DNA of 64,000 nt from Desulfitobacterium hafniense DCB-2 (GTDB lineage Bacteria; Bacillota; Desulfitobacteriia; Desulfitobacteriales; Desulfitobacteriaceae). The notes under the pieces are model-generated. The model searched no databases. It saw nothing but the letters and a program-made list of their open reading frames with translations, and was not told the DNA's origin. Positions within the stretch are counted from its first letter, which is position 1. Every line of letters begins with the position of its first letter. The stretch is from NCBI RefSeq assembly GCF_000021925.1, contig NC_011830.1, positions 520,501-584,500 on the forward strand. Direction: 5' to 3'. Both the position numbers and the translations under genes were made by a program. Below are positions 1 to 8,113 of this stretch, one piece after another.

Positions 1-1035
1 GATTTGCCGCCGGAGTTTGCTCCAGCCCCGGCTGAAGTGCCTTTTAGTGACATTCCTACGGCTTCCACCTCCATCAAGGCTTTCTTTTTTCAGGGAAATA
101 TGCTCCATCAGATGATACCTGATTACAATACATCCTTAAAATGGGCCGACTCCCTGGAATTTATCGCTGTGGTGGACAACCAGCATTGTGACAGCGTCAA
201 TTACGCCGATATTGTCCTGCCGGCCTGCTCAAGTTTTGAATCGGAGTATGACATCGCTTATTTGATCAATGAGCGGAATCACATTCTGCTCCAGCAAAAA
301 GTCATTGAACCCTTATTTGAAAGCAAATCCGATTTTCAAATTGAAAAGGAACTGGCTCAAAAGCTGGGCCTTGACCAATATCTGCCTGAGACACCGGAAG
401 ATTATGTGCGGGCGCTCTTGAACTCACCGGACCCGGCCCTCCAGGGAATCACGGTGGAAGCGCTGAAAGCCAATCAATGCATCATGAGGCTGAATGTTCC
501 TGATCAGCCTTACGTAGCCTATCTTGACCGGGTATTCGGTACTGAGTCCACCAAACTGGAGTTTTACAATGAATTATTCCTGGAAGACCATTGCGCTTTC
601 CCCGTGTGGGAGGAACCCAACGAAGCGTCGCCGGCCAATCCCCTCTATCAAAAATATCCCCTCATGTTAGGTTCACCCCATGCTCGTTTCCGTGCCCATT
701 CCACATTCTCCAATGCTCGCTGGCTGTTGCAGATTAATAATGAACCTCTTGTCCGGATTAATCCCATCGACGCCCAGGCCCGGGGAATTCAAAATAAAGA
801 GTTTGTGGAAGTGTTTAATGACCGGGGAAGCTTCCAGTGCCGCTGCCAGATCGTCAATGATATGCGCCCGGGAATGGTTCAGCTTTCCGAAGGATGGTGG
901 TCCCGCTATTTCCAAAAAGGAGACTTGCAGGAAGTCACCAATCCCAACAAAAATCCCCGCGGCAAGAAGCTGCTCTATGGTCCGATTGTTGCTTTTCTGG
1001 ATACCTTGGTCGAAGTGAAGAAAGTGGAGGGTTAA
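1..1035 (+). CDS. Molybdopterin oxidoreductase catalytic subunit, 3' part (5' end outside window)
   Basis: C-terminal ~344 residues of a DMSO-reductase-superfamily catalytic subunit; the frame is open from base 1, so the gene begins upstream and the N-terminal Fe-S and cofactor domains are not seen. Visible are the region around YADIVLPACSSFE (about residues 65-80), typical of the dinucleotide-cofactor fold, and a C-terminal molybdopterin-dinucleotide-binding domain from about residue 220 (LMLGSPHARFRAHSTFSN, then RINPIDAQARGI). It would hold the Mo/W-bis-MGD active site and exchange electrons with the Fe-S subunit encoded 4 bases downstream. The substrate cannot be told from this fragment; the operon layout fits DMSO/polysulfide/arsenate-reductase-like enzymes. 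Confidence 0.9.
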   Translation, partial: DLPPEFAPAPAEVPFSDIPTASTSIKAFFFQGNMLHQMIPDYNTSLKWADSLEFIAVVDNQHCDSVNYADIVLPACSSFESEYDIAYLINERNHILLQQKVIEPLFESKSDFQIEKELAQKLGLDQYLPETPEDYVRALLNSPDPALQGITVEALKANQCIMRLNVPDQPYVAYLDRVFGTESTKLEFYNELFLEDHCAFPVWEEPNEASPANPLYQKYPLMLGSPHARFRAHSTFSNARWLLQINNEPLVRINPIDAQARGIQNKEFVEVFNDRGSFQCRCQIVNDMRPGMVQLSEGWWSRYFQKGDLQEVTNPNKNPRGKKLLYGPIVAFLDTLVEVKKVEG

Positions 1036-1039
1036 GCGC

Positions 1040-1651
1040 ATGGCTAAACTGGGAATAACCATAGATCAGAGTCGCTGTGTGGGGTGCAATACCTGTGCAG
1101 TGGCCTGCAAAATGCAAAATAATGTCCCCATGGGCATGCTCTGGAACCGGGTGCTCACCGAAAGCGGCGAAGGCCTGGACAGTGCGGAAGGGGAGTATCC
1201 TCATCTGACGAAAAACTGGCTGACCGTGGCCTGCCAGCATTGTGAAAATGCCCCTTGCGTCAAAGTCTGCCCGGTAGGGGCAACCTATAAGGCGGAGGAC
1301 GGCAGGGTCTTGATCAACTATGACCGCTGTATCGGCTGCCGTTACTGCATGGCCGCCTGCCCCTACAATGCCAGGGTGTTCAACTGGCAGAGGCCGGTTC
1401 GTCAGCCTGATTTCAGTTGCGGGGACGCCCCCGTCCGGCCGTCAGGTGTTGTGGAAAAGTGCTCCATGTGCAAAGAGCGGACCGACCAGGGGCTGGAACC
1501 CCTGTGCGTTGTGGTCTGTCCGGCCAAAGCCCGCAAATTCGGCAATCTGGATGACCTCAACAGCCCGGTCTCCCAAGCAATCCGCGGGAAGAATTCATAC
1601 CGGCTTCTGGAAGAGTTGGGAACAAAGCCGCAAGTTTATTACTTGCGTTAA
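1040..1651 (+). CDS. DmsB/PhsB-like 4Fe-4S electron-transfer subunit
   Basis: 203-aa ferredoxin-like beta subunit with four cysteine clusters: CVGCNTCAVAC near residue 14, CQHCENAPCVKVC near 75, CIGCRYCMAAC near 97 and CSMC...CVVVC near 140-160. This is the usual four-[4Fe-4S] arrangement of CISM beta subunits, which wire the molybdenum subunit to a membrane anchor. It starts 4 bases after the catalytic gene and is followed by the NrfD anchor, so the three form one enzyme. No Tat signal is visible, as expected for a subunit that travels with its catalytic partner. Confidence 0.93.
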   Translation: MAKLGITIDQSRCVGCNTCAVACKMQNNVPMGMLWNRVLTESGEGLDSAEGEYPHLTKNWLTVACQHCENAPCVKVCPVGATYKAEDGRVLINYDRCIGCRYCMAACPYNARVFNWQRPVRQPDFSCGDAPVRPSGVVEKCSMCKERTDQGLEPLCVVVCPAKARKFGNLDDLNSPVSQAIRGKNSYRLLEELGTKPQVYYLR

Positions 1652-1664
1652 AGGAGATGAGAAT

Positions 1665-2906
1665 ATGGACAATAAGCAAAAGAATCTTATCTGGTTCGGT
1701 ATTTTAGGCTTGCTGACCCTGGCCGGACTGGGGGCGTGGCTCTATCAGATGGCCAATGGCCTGATCCTTACCGGAATGCGCAATATCGTCTCCTGGGGGC
1801 TTTATATCACGGCCTTTATGTTTTTCGTCGGTCTTTCCGCCGGTGGTCTGATTGTATCTTCTTCCGCCACCGTATTTAATATTGCTCCGTTTAAAAAAGT
1901 ATCCTTGCCGGCGGTGCTCCTTTCCGTAGTCTGTGTTATTATGGCCGCACTCTTCATCGTTGTTGACTTGGGAAAACCCCAAAGAATGTTCAATCTGCTC
2001 CTCCATTCCCAATTCAAGTCTCCTCTGATGTGGGATGTCATCGTTATCACGGCCTATCTGCTTATCTCGGTGCTTTATTTGTATTTTATGACCCGGCCTA
2101 ATCCGGATCAGAGAAAAATAAGGATCATGTCCCGAATCGCCTTGCCGGTTGCCATAGGTGTTCACTCCGTTACGGCCTGGATCTTTGGTTTGCAGATTGC
2201 CCGGGTTGCCTGGCACAGTGCCCTCATGGCGCCGCTGTTTGTGGCTTCGGCCTTGGATTCCGGACTGGCCTTGCTCCTGATTGTTCTGTTGGCCTTGAAT
2301 CGCTCCGGCAAGTATAAAGTCGAAGATCAGCTTTTCAGCAGCCTGGCCGGACTGCTGGCAGTCTTCGTAGCGGTCGATGCCTTTTTTATCGGCTGTGAAG
2401 TGCTCACCTTCATCTATCCGGGTGAGGAAAAAGTTATGAACGCCGTGTCCCTCCTTTTCACAGGCTCTCTGGCACCCTTCTTCTGGGGAGAAATCCTTCT
2501 GGGCCTGTTCCTTCCTTTCTTAATTCTGGTCTTTGCCAGGAACCGCGCCAAGAAGAGCTCTATTCTGCTGGCCTCAGTCCTCATTGTGGTTGGTGTGTTT
2601 TTCAAACGGGTCTGGCTGCTGTTTTCATCCTTTGTTTTCCCTTTAGTGCCTGGACAGTTAGGGGTAACTCTCGGTGAGTTTAAAGAGGGTGTGGATTCAA
2701 TTGTGATCCCCAATATCTGGGCCACAGCGGGAAGCTATTCCCCAACGATGATTGAGGGCCTTATTTTCCTAGGGATTATATCTTCAGGAATCTTGCTTTT
2801 CAGGCTGCTCTTCCAGGGGCTCATATCTGCTCAATCCCCAAAAGCTTTGCTCAGCGAAAATATCACCAGTCGGTCTAACACCAGTCAAGTGCTTGGAGGT
2901 AAATAA
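1665..2906 (+). CDS. NrfD/PsrC-type membrane anchor, quinone-interacting subunit
   Basis: 413-aa polytopic membrane protein. The start is ATG 1665, preceded by AAGGAG at 1651-1656; a longer open frame upstream only overlaps the Fe-S gene. About nine to ten hydrophobic helices are visible, beginning LIWFGILGLLTLAGLGAWLY. The N-terminal stretch SWGLYITAFMFFVGLSAGG is typical of NrfD/PsrC proteins, which oxidise or reduce menaquinone and pass electrons to the Fe-S subunit. Gene order (catalytic, Fe-S, NrfD) supports a membrane-bound respiratory enzyme. Confidence 0.92.
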   Translation: MDNKQKNLIWFGILGLLTLAGLGAWLYQMANGLILTGMRNIVSWGLYITAFMFFVGLSAGGLIVSSSATVFNIAPFKKVSLPAVLLSVVCVIMAALFIVVDLGKPQRMFNLLLHSQFKSPLMWDVIVITAYLLISVLYLYFMTRPNPDQRKIRIMSRIALPVAIGVHSVTAWIFGLQIARVAWHSALMAPLFVASALDSGLALLLIVLLALNRSGKYKVEDQLFSSLAGLLAVFVAVDAFFIGCEVLTFIYPGEEKVMNAVSLLFTGSLAPFFWGEILLGLFLPFLILVFARNRAKKSSILLASVLIVVGVFFKRVWLLFSSFVFPLVPGQLGVTLGEFKEGVDSIVIPNIWATAGSYSPTMIEGLIFLGIISSGILLFRLLFQGLISAQSPKALLSENITSRSNTSQVLGGK

Positions 2907-2908
2907 GA

Positions 2909-3625
2909 ATGAAACTCTCTTGGGAAGAGGTATGCAGCTTACGGACCAATCTGTATGGCTTCTTGGGAAATTGCCTGCTTGAATCGGTGCCGGAAGAGGG
3001 ATCAGTGTCTATGCAGCGGGAATTTTGGGATGAATTCCCCTTGGAATCAGCAAATCCTCAGATGAAGGACGGATTAAGCAGGATCATCAGTTGTACAGAG
3101 TATCTGGCAAAATTACCTCCGTCCCAGGCCAGTCAGGAAGTTCAGTTGGAATTCATGGATCTTTTCCTGGGCCCGGGTCAGCCTAAGGCGCCGCCCTGGG
3201 AGTCGGTCTACCGAACTCCGGAAAGACTTCTCTTCGGGTGGCCCACCCAGGAAGTCCGTAAAATCTATGGTAAGGCAGGGTTTGAAATTTCCCGTAAAAA
3301 CCAGCTGCCGGAGGACCATCTGGGGTTGGAGCTCATGTTCCTGGCCATGGCCAGCGATACCTTGGCCAGGCTGATCACCGGAAAGGGCAGTAAAAATAAG
3401 ATTTTCGAAATGATTAAACTCCAGAGGGATTTCATCTCCAACCACCCCCTGACCTGGATTGCCGACTTTCATGAAGATGCTTACACCAAGGGAACCATCG
3501 GTTTCTATAGCGGCTTAATTCAATTGATTTGGGGTATCCTCCTCTGGGATCTGGATCTGCTGGAAGAAGTGGGCCGGAACGTTCAGCCCGGTCCGCTATG
3601 TACCGGAGAAGGAGAGAGAATATGA
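2909..3625 (+). CDS. TorD/DmsD-family molybdoenzyme maturation chaperone
   Basis: 238-aa all-alpha protein. GGAGGT at 2895-2900 precedes ATG 2909, two bases after the NrfD stop. The central segment (FMDLFLGPGQPKAPPWESVY, about residues 80-100) matches the TorD signature region, where a YxxLF-like helix is followed by a Pro-rich loop and ExVYR. Such chaperones bind the signal region of the apo-catalytic subunit and help insert the molybdenum cofactor before export. Its place inside the operon makes the upstream catalytic subunit the likely client. The stop codon overlaps the next start (ATGA), implying translational coupling. Confidence 0.88.
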   Translation: MKLSWEEVCSLRTNLYGFLGNCLLESVPEEGSVSMQREFWDEFPLESANPQMKDGLSRIISCTEYLAKLPPSQASQEVQLEFMDLFLGPGQPKAPPWESVYRTPERLLFGWPTQEVRKIYGKAGFEISRKNQLPEDHLGLELMFLAMASDTLARLITGKGSKNKIFEMIKLQRDFISNHPLTWIADFHEDAYTKGTIGFYSGLIQLIWGILLWDLDLLEEVGRNVQPGPLCTGEGERI

Positions 3626-4146
3626 GCTGGCGTTTCCTGGTTAACCCTGATCTTTGTCTGGGGTGCCGCAGCTGCGAGATAGCCTGCCGCAATGAATTTG
3701 CCGACCAGGAAGGTGCCCGCTGGCGCTGGCTGAAGGAAGTAGAGGATCACTCCGGTCTGCATTACTTTCTGTCCTTAAGCTGCAACCATTGTGAGAATCC
3801 GGAGTGTGTCCGGGTTTGCCCTGAGGGGACCTACCGCAAGCGCAAGGATGGAATCGTCCTGCATGATCCCTGGCGGTGCAGCGGCTGCGGAAAATGCACC
3901 CACGCCTGTCCTTTTCACGTTCCGAAATATTCCTTATCTTCAGGCCGGGTCGATAAATGCAATTTGTGTTTTCATCGTTTGGACAAAGGTCTGCCGGCGG
4001 CTTGTGTGGCGGCTTGCCCGGTCAACGCTCTCTGTCATTTATTCCCCAACGAGCCGGACCCTATGGACGCCAGGGGTTCTGTGACGGGATTCACTAATAT
4101 TTTGATTACGAAGCCTTCTATCCGGTTTATCCACAGTTCTATATGA
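3622..4146 (+). CDS. Second four-cluster ferredoxin-like protein of the CISM operon
   Basis: 174-aa Fe-S protein. ATG 3622 overlaps the chaperone stop, and GGAGAGAG at 3611-3618 is the ribosome site. Cysteine groups: CLGCRSCEIAC (about 13-23), CNHCENPECVRVC (about 54-66), CSGCGKCTHAC (about 86-96) and CNLC with CVAACP (about 114-135). It resembles DmsB/HycB-type electron carriers but is shorter and diverges from the 1040-1651 subunit, so the operon has two Fe-S proteins. It could be an alternative beta subunit, an extra carrier to another donor, or a maturation-linked protein. The last gene of the operon. Confidence 0.85.
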   Translation: MSWRFLVNPDLCLGCRSCEIACRNEFADQEGARWRWLKEVEDHSGLHYFLSLSCNHCENPECVRVCPEGTYRKRKDGIVLHDPWRCSGCGKCTHACPFHVPKYSLSSGRVDKCNLCFHRLDKGLPAACVAACPVNALCHLFPNEPDPMDARGSVTGFTNILITKPSIRFIHSSI

Positions 4147-4232
4147 CAACATGATTCAGGTTGAAAAGAATAAGGTACTGAAAAAATGTGGATTTTGCAG
4201 GAATAGGTACGGATTTTTCAAGGAGGGCTGTC

Positions 4233-5447
4233 ATGGCAAGTCATCTTCAATGGGTTAAGCAAATTGCCCGGGTACAAGTTGAAAACGGCGGTATGATGGG
4301 ACTCAGCCGCCTGTTAATGCAAAAAATCGAGAAAACGGTTATGGTTACGGGTGACCAGGGGCATGTACTGAGCTGCCATATCTGGAATAAGCAACCGGTT
4401 GTCATCCAGGAGAGGTTATCGCTCCCGCAAAGTGTTGCGGCATCCACTGAAATGACCCGGGGTATAAGCACCTTTGGGGGACATAAATGTGCTTACTATT
4501 GTTGGCCCATAGTAAATCAGAAGAAGGAAGGGTATCTCTGGATATTAACAGAAAAGGAAAACCTGTCAGCAGAAGAAATGGAGATTACTGAATATCTCCG
4601 TTCGGCTTTGTTGGTGGAAATCGTCAAGAAACAAGAGCAGTTGAAGCTGAAACAGTATTTAAGGGATGGATCGATTCTGAACCTGCTCTTTAATAATTCT
4701 GATCAGCTGGAAACCATGGGGCAGGTCTGGGGGCGGAATTTGCTGATTACCCATATTGTTATGATTCTGGAAGGGCAGACGAAGGTGCCAGGTCATGGCC
4801 TTTCAGAAGTCCGAACCAAGGCTGAGAATTTTATTGAGGCAAAGTATCCTGGAACAGTTACCGGGATGATCGGAAAACACCTTGTGGTTTTGTTCCCCTA
4901 TGAAAAAAAGACAAAAGAAAAAGACGGCCATACCAACGACAACTGGAAGAACATACCCAGGAAAGCTTACTCAGAATTACAGGAAATTCTGGATGATGTT
5001 AAGCTTTGGGCCAGTGTCGGCAGCATTTATCCGGATCAGCCCTTGCTCTATCGAAGCTATCAGGAAGCCAAGGTTGCCCTGGAGATGGGCAAAGTACTGG
5101 GTAAAAAGGAGAAGCTGACTTTTTTTAACGAATTAGGCGCAATCCGTCTCTTTTATAATCAACGGAAGCAGGATTTGCGTGATTTCTTTGAAGAGACTCT
5201 GGGCCCGGTTCTCAAGTATGATCGAACCAATGACGGCAATCTGCTTTTAACTCTATGGCATTATTACGCTTCGGGAGGAGATATCTCGGCAGCTACCAAG
5301 GGAATGTTTATTCATGCCAATACCCTTCGCTACCGACTGCGCAAAGTGGAGGAGCTTACAGCTTCAAGCCTTGATGATCAGGAGGTCAGGTTTAATATCT
5401 ATGCCGCCTTAAAAGTAGGGCTTATGCTGGGTATCTTTGAGGTGTGA
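4233..5447 (+). CDS. PucR/CdaR-family transcriptional regulator
   Basis: 404-aa regulator. ATG 4233 is chosen because AGGAGG lies at 4221-4226; an upstream GTG at 4188 has no such site. The C-terminus (LLTLWHYYASGGDISAATKG onward, about residues 340-385) is the PucR-type helix-turn-helix with NTLRYRLRKVEEL. The middle (ASVGSIYPDQPLLYRSYQEA, about 260-290) is the CdaR GGDEF-like domain. The N-terminal ~130 residues look like a sensory domain of unknown ligand. Lying 86 bases after the molybdoenzyme operon on the same strand, it probably controls that operon; the signal is unknown. Confidence 0.85.
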   Translation: MASHLQWVKQIARVQVENGGMMGLSRLLMQKIEKTVMVTGDQGHVLSCHIWNKQPVVIQERLSLPQSVAASTEMTRGISTFGGHKCAYYCWPIVNQKKEGYLWILTEKENLSAEEMEITEYLRSALLVEIVKKQEQLKLKQYLRDGSILNLLFNNSDQLETMGQVWGRNLLITHIVMILEGQTKVPGHGLSEVRTKAENFIEAKYPGTVTGMIGKHLVVLFPYEKKTKEKDGHTNDNWKNIPRKAYSELQEILDDVKLWASVGSIYPDQPLLYRSYQEAKVALEMGKVLGKKEKLTFFNELGAIRLFYNQRKQDLRDFFEETLGPVLKYDRTNDGNLLLTLWHYYASGGDISAATKGMFIHANTLRYRLRKVEELTASSLDDQEVRFNIYAALKVGLMLGIFEV

Positions 5448-5517
5448 ATTGCTTTCTTATATTAAAATGAGTGTGTTTTTGATGATGTGAGCGCAGGTTC
5501 AATGAAGAATGCCAAAT

Positions 5518-5567
5518 AAAGAGGAACAAACGGATAGCAGTAAGAGGCTGTCCGTTTGTTCCTCTTT
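5518..5567 (+). terminator. 17-bp perfect inverted repeat, probable terminator of the regulator gene
   Basis: Arms 5518-5534 and 5551-5567 are perfect reverse complements (AAAGAGGAACAAACGGA) around a 16-base loop. The A-rich and T-rich ends would let it work in both directions. It lies 70 bases after the PucR-like stop. Confidence 0.75.
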
Positions 5568-5686
5568 AAAATTGATTTGCTCTCCGGTTGAGTGTTTCTT
5601 AAAAATTAGTAATACCTATCTTTATGAGGTTTGAGAGTTTTTTGCGAGAAGCGCTTGCTACAATTAAAATCAAGCTGTTTCAATTA

Positions 5687-5715
5687 TTGACAATTTCCCT
5701 GGTTTTTAAGATAAA
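5687..5715 (+). promoter_or_regulatory. Candidate sigma-A promoter of the tail-collar/discoidin operon
   Basis: TTGACA at 5687-5692, 17-base spacer, GATAAA at 5710-5715, followed by the strong ribosome site AAGGAGGTG before ATG 5742. Confidence 0.55.
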
Positions 5716-5741
5716 AATAGACCTGAAGGAGGTGTCTTATT

Positions 5742-5990
5742 ATGGATTTTGCATTAACTGGTTCAATTGTTTTATTCCCGTATAACTTTGCACCTAAGAC
5801 ATGCCTTCTATGCGACGGAAAAACTTATTCAATGGATCAGTATATAGTACTATTCAGTCTTATAGGAGATTTTTACGGTGGGAATGCCGAAGAGGGGATA
5901 TTTGCGGTGCCTAACCTGATGAATGCTTCCCCCTTTCCTGGTATGAGCTATTATATAGTTTATGATGGAATTTACCCTTCAAGGTCATGA
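5742..5990 (+). CDS. Small phage-tail-collar-domain protein (copy 1)
   Basis: 82 aa, almost entirely one Tail Collar domain: GSIVLFPYNFAP at the N-terminus, CLLCDGKTYSMDQYIVLFSL in the middle, then YGG and FAVPNL. It ends in YIVYDGIYPSR, like many Firmicute collar proteins. The domain occurs at the tips of phage tail fibres and in stand-alone microcystin-dependent-type proteins. There are no tail, capsid or lysis genes nearby, so it is not a visible prophage remnant. It is 48% or so similar by eye to the next gene, suggesting tandem duplication. Function unknown. Confidence 0.82.
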   Translation: MDFALTGSIVLFPYNFAPKTCLLCDGKTYSMDQYIVLFSLIGDFYGGNAEEGIFAVPNLMNASPFPGMSYYIVYDGIYPSRS

Positions 5991-6065
5991 GGTATAGTCA
6001 ATGTATTCTATTTGTTAAACGATAATTCGGTTTGTAGATTTTACAGAGAATGAAAGGAAGATGTC

Positions 6066-6329
6066 ATGATGGTTATTAATGAGGATTTAGAAGTATTGCT
6101 CGGTGCAATCTATTTATTCCCGTATCCTTTTGTACCCAAAAGATGGCTGATCTGCGATGGAAGGTCTTTGCCAACAGCTCAATATGAGCCCCTTTTTTCA
6201 TTGCTTGGCAATACATATGGTGGAGATGGCAAAACCACTTTCGCACTTCCCAACTTAATCGGCGCTGAGCCACACCCGAATATGAAATATTGTATTGCCT
6301 ACTCGGGAATATTTCCGCAACGGCCATGA
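6066..6329 (+). CDS. Small phage-tail-collar-domain protein (copy 2)
   Basis: 87 aa. AAAGGAAG at 6053-6060 serves ATG 6066 or the next-codon ATG 6069. It repeats the layout of the preceding gene: GAIYLFPYPFVPKRWLICDG, then YEPLFSLLGNTYGG, FALPNL and a MKYCIAYSGIFPQR ending. No signal peptide is seen in any of the three genes of this group. The third gene follows after a 19-base gap with its own ribosome site, so all three are probably co-transcribed. Confidence 0.82.
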   Translation: MMVINEDLEVLLGAIYLFPYPFVPKRWLICDGRSLPTAQYEPLFSLLGNTYGGDGKTTFALPNLIGAEPHPNMKYCIAYSGIFPQRP

Positions 6330-6348
6330 TGGGAGGAGATTTATTGAT

Positions 6349-7716
6349 ATGGCGATTAATTTAGCTCTAAAAAAGCCAACTATTAGCAGCAGTTATCTTC
6401 AGCCCTATGAACCTGCAAGAGCAGTGAATGGTGATTACATGACCCCTATGAGTAGGTGGCTTTGTACACATTTGCCGGGATGGCTGACCGTTGATTTGGG
6501 TGAGGTCTATAGCTTCGACAGATGGGTAGTAAGACAGATGCCAATTGCGGGATGGCCTTCGCCCGACTACTGCATGAGTGATTTTACACTACAGGGAAGT
6601 AACGATGCTGAAAGTTGGGCTGACCTTGATAATGTGGCTGCCAATACCAGTGCTATTGTTGATCGGATGTTGACTGCAGCTGCTTCATATCGCTATGTAA
6701 GGATATATGTGGCAAAAGGTCTTAATGCAAACGATAAGTTTGCATCTCTTATGGAATTTGAGATTTACCAAGCGCCACCCTCATTGGCGGGACTTATAGT
6801 AAAGGACAGCGACGATCATATTGTAGAATTGAACCCTGCATTCAACAGCAATACGGATAGCTATAAAGCCACTGTGTTGCTGTCTGTGGCATCGGTAACC
6901 CTAATCCCAACGGTACTGGACAGCTCGGCTGTAATAAAGGTAAATAGTATGGAGGTTGTCTCCGGGACTTCTTCTGCACCGATAACGATCAATGTTGGAA
7001 CAAACCAGATTGAGGTAAGCGTTACTGTTGACGGTGTGACAAAGATATATACTATTGAAATCACTAAAGCCGCAGCTGCCAATCCTTATCTCAAGGCGAT
7101 TTCCATTACCGGTAACAACAAAGTAGCCATTTCACTTGATCAGACATTTGATCCGAAAAATAGTTTTAACTACACTGCTCTAGCTGATTATGATGACACC
7201 AGTGCTACAGTGGTGCTTACGGCTGATGACCCCAATGCCAAACTTTCCGTGAACGGCGGTGCATCCAGCAGCGGTCCGATAACCTTCCCAGTTACAATGT
7301 CAAGTCCTGGGGATTACAGCACTGCCATCGTTGTTGAGGCTGCTGATGGCACAACAACACAGTCTTACTCGCTGAAAGTGACCAGACCGAGCAGTGCTTA
7401 TATAAGCAGTATAGATCCTATCCCTGCTGTAACATTTATCAAAGATCCCGGGCCCGGCACAGGATTTGTAAGAGATTATTACAATTATAAGGTTGTCACC
7501 ATAGTAGCTTTTAGAATAAAGGTGTTTTTGGAGGATTATCCCAACATAAATAAGGTGAGTTTTCAGATTAACTCTGGATCTTCAACGGATTTACCTCATG
7601 ATGCCTTTTCATCACCTATTCCTGTACCTGCTGCGGGAAGCAATTTTGTTACGATTACAGTGACTTCCCAAACAGGGGGCGCAACAAAAAAATACATCAT
7701 TGAGGTTTCAAAGTAA
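6349..7716 (+). CDS. F5/8-type-C (discoidin) plus cadherin-like repeat protein
   Basis: 455 aa. ATG 6349 is preceded by GGGAGGAG at 6331-6338; an earlier in-frame start would overlap the collar gene. Residues ~1-140 form a discoidin-like carbohydrate-binding domain (NLALKKPTISSS start, PGWLTVDLG, YRYVRIYV). Residues ~145-240 and ~245-355 are cadherin-like beta-sandwich repeats (DSYKATVLLSVASVTLIPTV, ending KIYTIEITK), with a third related unit to the end (KKYIIEVSK). No signal peptide or anchor is visible, odd for an adhesive domain set. It may be released with the collar proteins or exported by another route. Confidence 0.8.
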   Translation: MAINLALKKPTISSSYLQPYEPARAVNGDYMTPMSRWLCTHLPGWLTVDLGEVYSFDRWVVRQMPIAGWPSPDYCMSDFTLQGSNDAESWADLDNVAANTSAIVDRMLTAAASYRYVRIYVAKGLNANDKFASLMEFEIYQAPPSLAGLIVKDSDDHIVELNPAFNSNTDSYKATVLLSVASVTLIPTVLDSSAVIKVNSMEVVSGTSSAPITINVGTNQIEVSVTVDGVTKIYTIEITKAAAANPYLKAISITGNNKVAISLDQTFDPKNSFNYTALADYDDTSATVVLTADDPNAKLSVNGGASSSGPITFPVTMSSPGDYSTAIVVEAADGTTTQSYSLKVTRPSSAYISSIDPIPAVTFIKDPGPGTGFVRDYYNYKVVTIVAFRIKVFLEDYPNINKVSFQINSGSSTDLPHDAFSSPIPVPAAGSNFVTITVTSQTGGATKKYIIEVSK

Positions 7717-8113
7717 AAGGTATATCAGGCATGCAGTTTACAATAGCCATTTAATATAGATAGAAAATCAATTTATAAGACCAGCTAATTAAAGTCAAGG
7801 TGTAATGTAAAAAAAGTTTAGTTCCAAGGTCCAAGAAAAATGGGTATAAGAAACCAAGTCATTGAAAAATCCGAACAATGACCAAATCGAGGTATTTACT
7901 ATGGGGGGAACGAAACGCTCGGCGCTTGCCAGGCAAACTCTCTTTAATATGGAGTAATACTTTGGGGCATTAGAGACTTTGCCGTCTTCAAGCTTCTAGG
8001 TGTTGTTCCGTGTCAATGGGATGATGGCGAGCATATCCTCGGCCTGAGGGCCTCGGTATCCCTCGCATCACCCTTGACACGGGCAAACTTACAATCATGC
8101 AACAAAGAGATGT
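7717..8113. other. Non-coding stretch with two strong RNA-like stems, 3' of the IS110 gene
   Basis: No gene is seen in these 397 bases. Two inverted repeats stand out. Arms 7932-7943 and 7972-7983 (GGCAAACTCTCT against AGAGACTTTGCC) have one mismatch. Arms 8008-8016 and 8074-8082 (CCGTGTCAA against TTGACACGG) pair perfectly and extend inward imperfectly through GATGATGGCGAG and CTCGCATCAC to a GGCC-TGAG-GGCC tip at 8041-8052. The second lies 32 bases after the transposase stop. They could be the element's end, a terminator, or a guide (bridge) RNA. Confidence 0.5.

Noticed and set aside
5742..7716. Prophage remnant
   Set aside because: Only tail-collar domains are present; there is no integrase, capsid, terminase or lysis gene in the neighbourhood.
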